A stretch of 43,845 nucleotides of DNA, from contig JAFYBE010000090.1 in NCBI GenBank assembly GCA_017540355.1, positions 1 through 43,845 on the forward strand, in the 5' to 3' direction. The stretch is from Lachnospiraceae bacterium (GTDB taxonomy: Bacteria > Bacillota > Clostridia > Lachnospirales > Lachnospiraceae). The notes beneath the pieces were generated by a model. It saw nothing but the letters and a program-made list of their open reading frames with translations, searched no databases and was not told the DNA's origin. A program made the position numbers and the translations under genes. Shown here piece by piece: positions 42,900 through 43,845 of the stretch. Within the stretch, counting starts at the first letter, position 1. Every line of letters starts with the position of its first letter.

Positions 42900-42930
42900 C
42901 CTGCTTAAATTAATTGGAAAATTAAGCAGG
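42900..42930. repeat. Nine-bp inverted repeat upstream of the Rpn gene
   Basis: CCTGCTTAA (42900-42908) against TTAAGCAGG (42922-42930), 13-base AT-rich loop. There is no T-run, so it may be an operator or a leader hairpin. The rest of the gap from 42931 to 43041 is AT-rich with no clear promoter. Confidence 0.5.
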
Positions 42931-43041
42931 AATTCAGATATCAGATTACATAGAACATAGACTAAATGTAGAATAAATGAACTTTTCTGCTTGAGTTGAT
43001 AATATCATAGTGTATATGCACTCCGCAACCGCTTTTACCGT

Positions 43042-43074
43042 AAAAAACGAGGGCGACTCCCCAAGTCTCCCTCG
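43042..43074 (-). terminator. Terminator after the membrane HExxH gene (copy 2 of a 33-bp identical repeat)
   Basis: Same 33 bases as 41822-41854, including the six-base A run that reads as T on the minus strand. It lies 29 bases after the stop of the 43103-43723 gene. Confidence 0.88.
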
Positions 43075-43102
43075 CTAAATACCTAATCCGCATGCCGAAC
43101 TG

Positions 43103-43723
43103 TCATCTCCTGAAAGCCACGACATTGTCACTCACCTGATTCTTAATCTTTTTCTGTACTCGCTTAAGGTCATTTGTCGTAAGATAACCCTGCCTGAAAT
43201 ATCCTTTCTCGACAATGTCATAGAACCCCATATACACGGTCGCCACATCAGTCAGATACTCATTCATATTACGGTCTTCATATCTGAGCCCGATGGCATT
43301 TAAATAAAAGTGCATACACTCATGTACCAAAGTCGCTACCACATCGTTAGGCGACCTGTATTCCCCTCGCACGATAGTAATAACACTCTGCCCATAGTAA
43401 TTGCTGTATGTGCCTGCAACAGCGGCATTAGTGTCTACAACCATAACCCTCAGATATGTCGGCTTCAAACCGCAATGCCTGATAATATTGAGCGCCACTT
43501 CCGTCAACAGCTTCTCATCATATAAATCCGCACTCAGCCTGTCTATAAAACTCTGATCTATATGATATCTTCCCCTCGGATGCTTAAGCTTCTTATTAAG
43601 CGCGGCGATGCACTCATCAATCTTACCTCGCGAAACATACTTCTTCCGCTCGCCGCCCCTGTATATCAGAAAACCCATAAACCCTATGATAATTACAATT
43701 TTTAAAATACTCTCTATATCCAT
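43103..43723 (-). CDS. Membrane-anchored zinc metallopeptidase-like protein (HExxH)
   Basis: A 206-residue protein: an N-terminal membrane span (residues about 7-20, LKIVIIIGFMGFLIY), then a domain with LVHECMHFYLNAIGL, an HExxH zinc site, and NEYLTDVATVYMGFYDI about 25 residues later, where Glu could be the third ligand (gluzincin-like). The segment VAGTYSNYYGQSVITI comes before. It resembles SprT- or minimal peptidase-like domains, without a firm family. No ribosome site is visible before ATG 43723, and an in-frame TAA lies eight codons upstream, so start evidence is weak. A good promoter lies at 43788-43817. Confidence 0.8.
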   Translation of the reverse strand: MDIESILKIVIIIGFMGFLIYRGGERKKYVSRGKIDECIAALNKKLKHPRGRYHIDQSFIDRLSADLYDEKLLTEVALNIIRHCGLKPTYLRVMVVDTNAAVAGTYSNYYGQSVITIVRGEYRSPNDVVATLVHECMHFYLNAIGLRYEDRNMNEYLTDVATVYMGFYDIVEKGYFRQGYLTTNDLKRVQKKIKNQVSDNVVAFRR

Positions 43724-43787
43724 AATAATATAAGGTGAGAGCAGTTACCGCACATATCCAATGCAGACCTGCCCTCTTTGCACTTTT

Positions 43788-43817
43788 ATAGTACTTTATT
43801 GTATTTAGTATAGTCAA
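43788..43817 (-). promoter_or_regulatory. Promoter of the membrane HExxH gene
   Basis: Minus strand: -35 TTGACT (43812-43817), 18-base spacer, -10 TACTAT (43788-43793). The transcript would start near 43781, giving a leader of about 58 bases with no ribosome site near the ATG. Confidence 0.65.
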
Positions 43818-43845
43818 GGACGGTTTCATTATTTCAAATCACTAA

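Overview
The window looks like chromosomal DNA of a Gram-positive anaerobe of the class Clostridia, most likely family Lachnospiraceae. The reasons are the PolC-type replicase, the SigH/Mini-RNase III/RlmB/CysS/CysE/IspF block (the Firmicutes order known from Bacillus), the SPFH plus zinc-ribbon protein of the YdjI type, the YerC repressor, strong AGGAGG ribosome sites, extended -10 promoters, and a marked preference for CTT (Leu) and AAG (Lys). It is mostly core genome. I see no prophage, IS element or CRISPR array.

Layout. 1-9.2 kb (all minus): a promoter at 9.27 kb drives a degenerate LytM protein, a bactofilin, YerC, a DUF1836 protein, an SPFH/zinc-ribbon protein and PcrA, ending at a terminator that overlaps the pcrA stop. 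Beyond it lie a small acidic membrane protein with its own promoter and terminator, rlmD, a Fic protein and a truncated GNAT acetyltransferase. 9.3-11.4 kb: a cold-shock gene (plus), then dapA-hisA (minus); the HisA is of the eukaryotic type. 11.6-18.6 kb: typA (plus), mgtE with a leader ORF (minus), yigZ (minus) and a class A PBP (plus). 18.6-21.1 kb: a small coiled-coil protein and a membrane GGDEF/EAL protein. 21.3-28.4 kb: operon ispG-polC-fchA-folD. 28.5-30.7 kb (plus): a PP2C phosphatase and a membrane Ser/Thr kinase. 30.7-38.2 kb (minus): histidine kinase, ispF, cysE, cysS, mrnC, rlmB, sigH and tRNA-Thr. 38.3-41.8 kb: a WYL regulator, a radical SAM protein, a 57-residue protein missed by usual length cut-offs, two tRNA-editing proteins and a small helical protein. 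41.8-43.8 kb: an Rpn-family nuclease gene bracketed by two identical terminators, then a membrane-anchored HExxH protein.

How parts fit together. FolD lacks the lysine and glutamine of the cyclohydrolase active site and sits next to FchA, which can supply that step. The mgtE mRNA leader encodes a 37-codon ORF with a strong ribosome site that overlaps the mgtE start, and part of it can pair with the mgtE ribosome site; this looks like translational control of Mg2+ transport and is the best candidate here for an undescribed regulatory device. The phosphatase/kinase pair is a translationally coupled signalling module without PASTA domains. No stretch longer than 300 bases lacks a gene.
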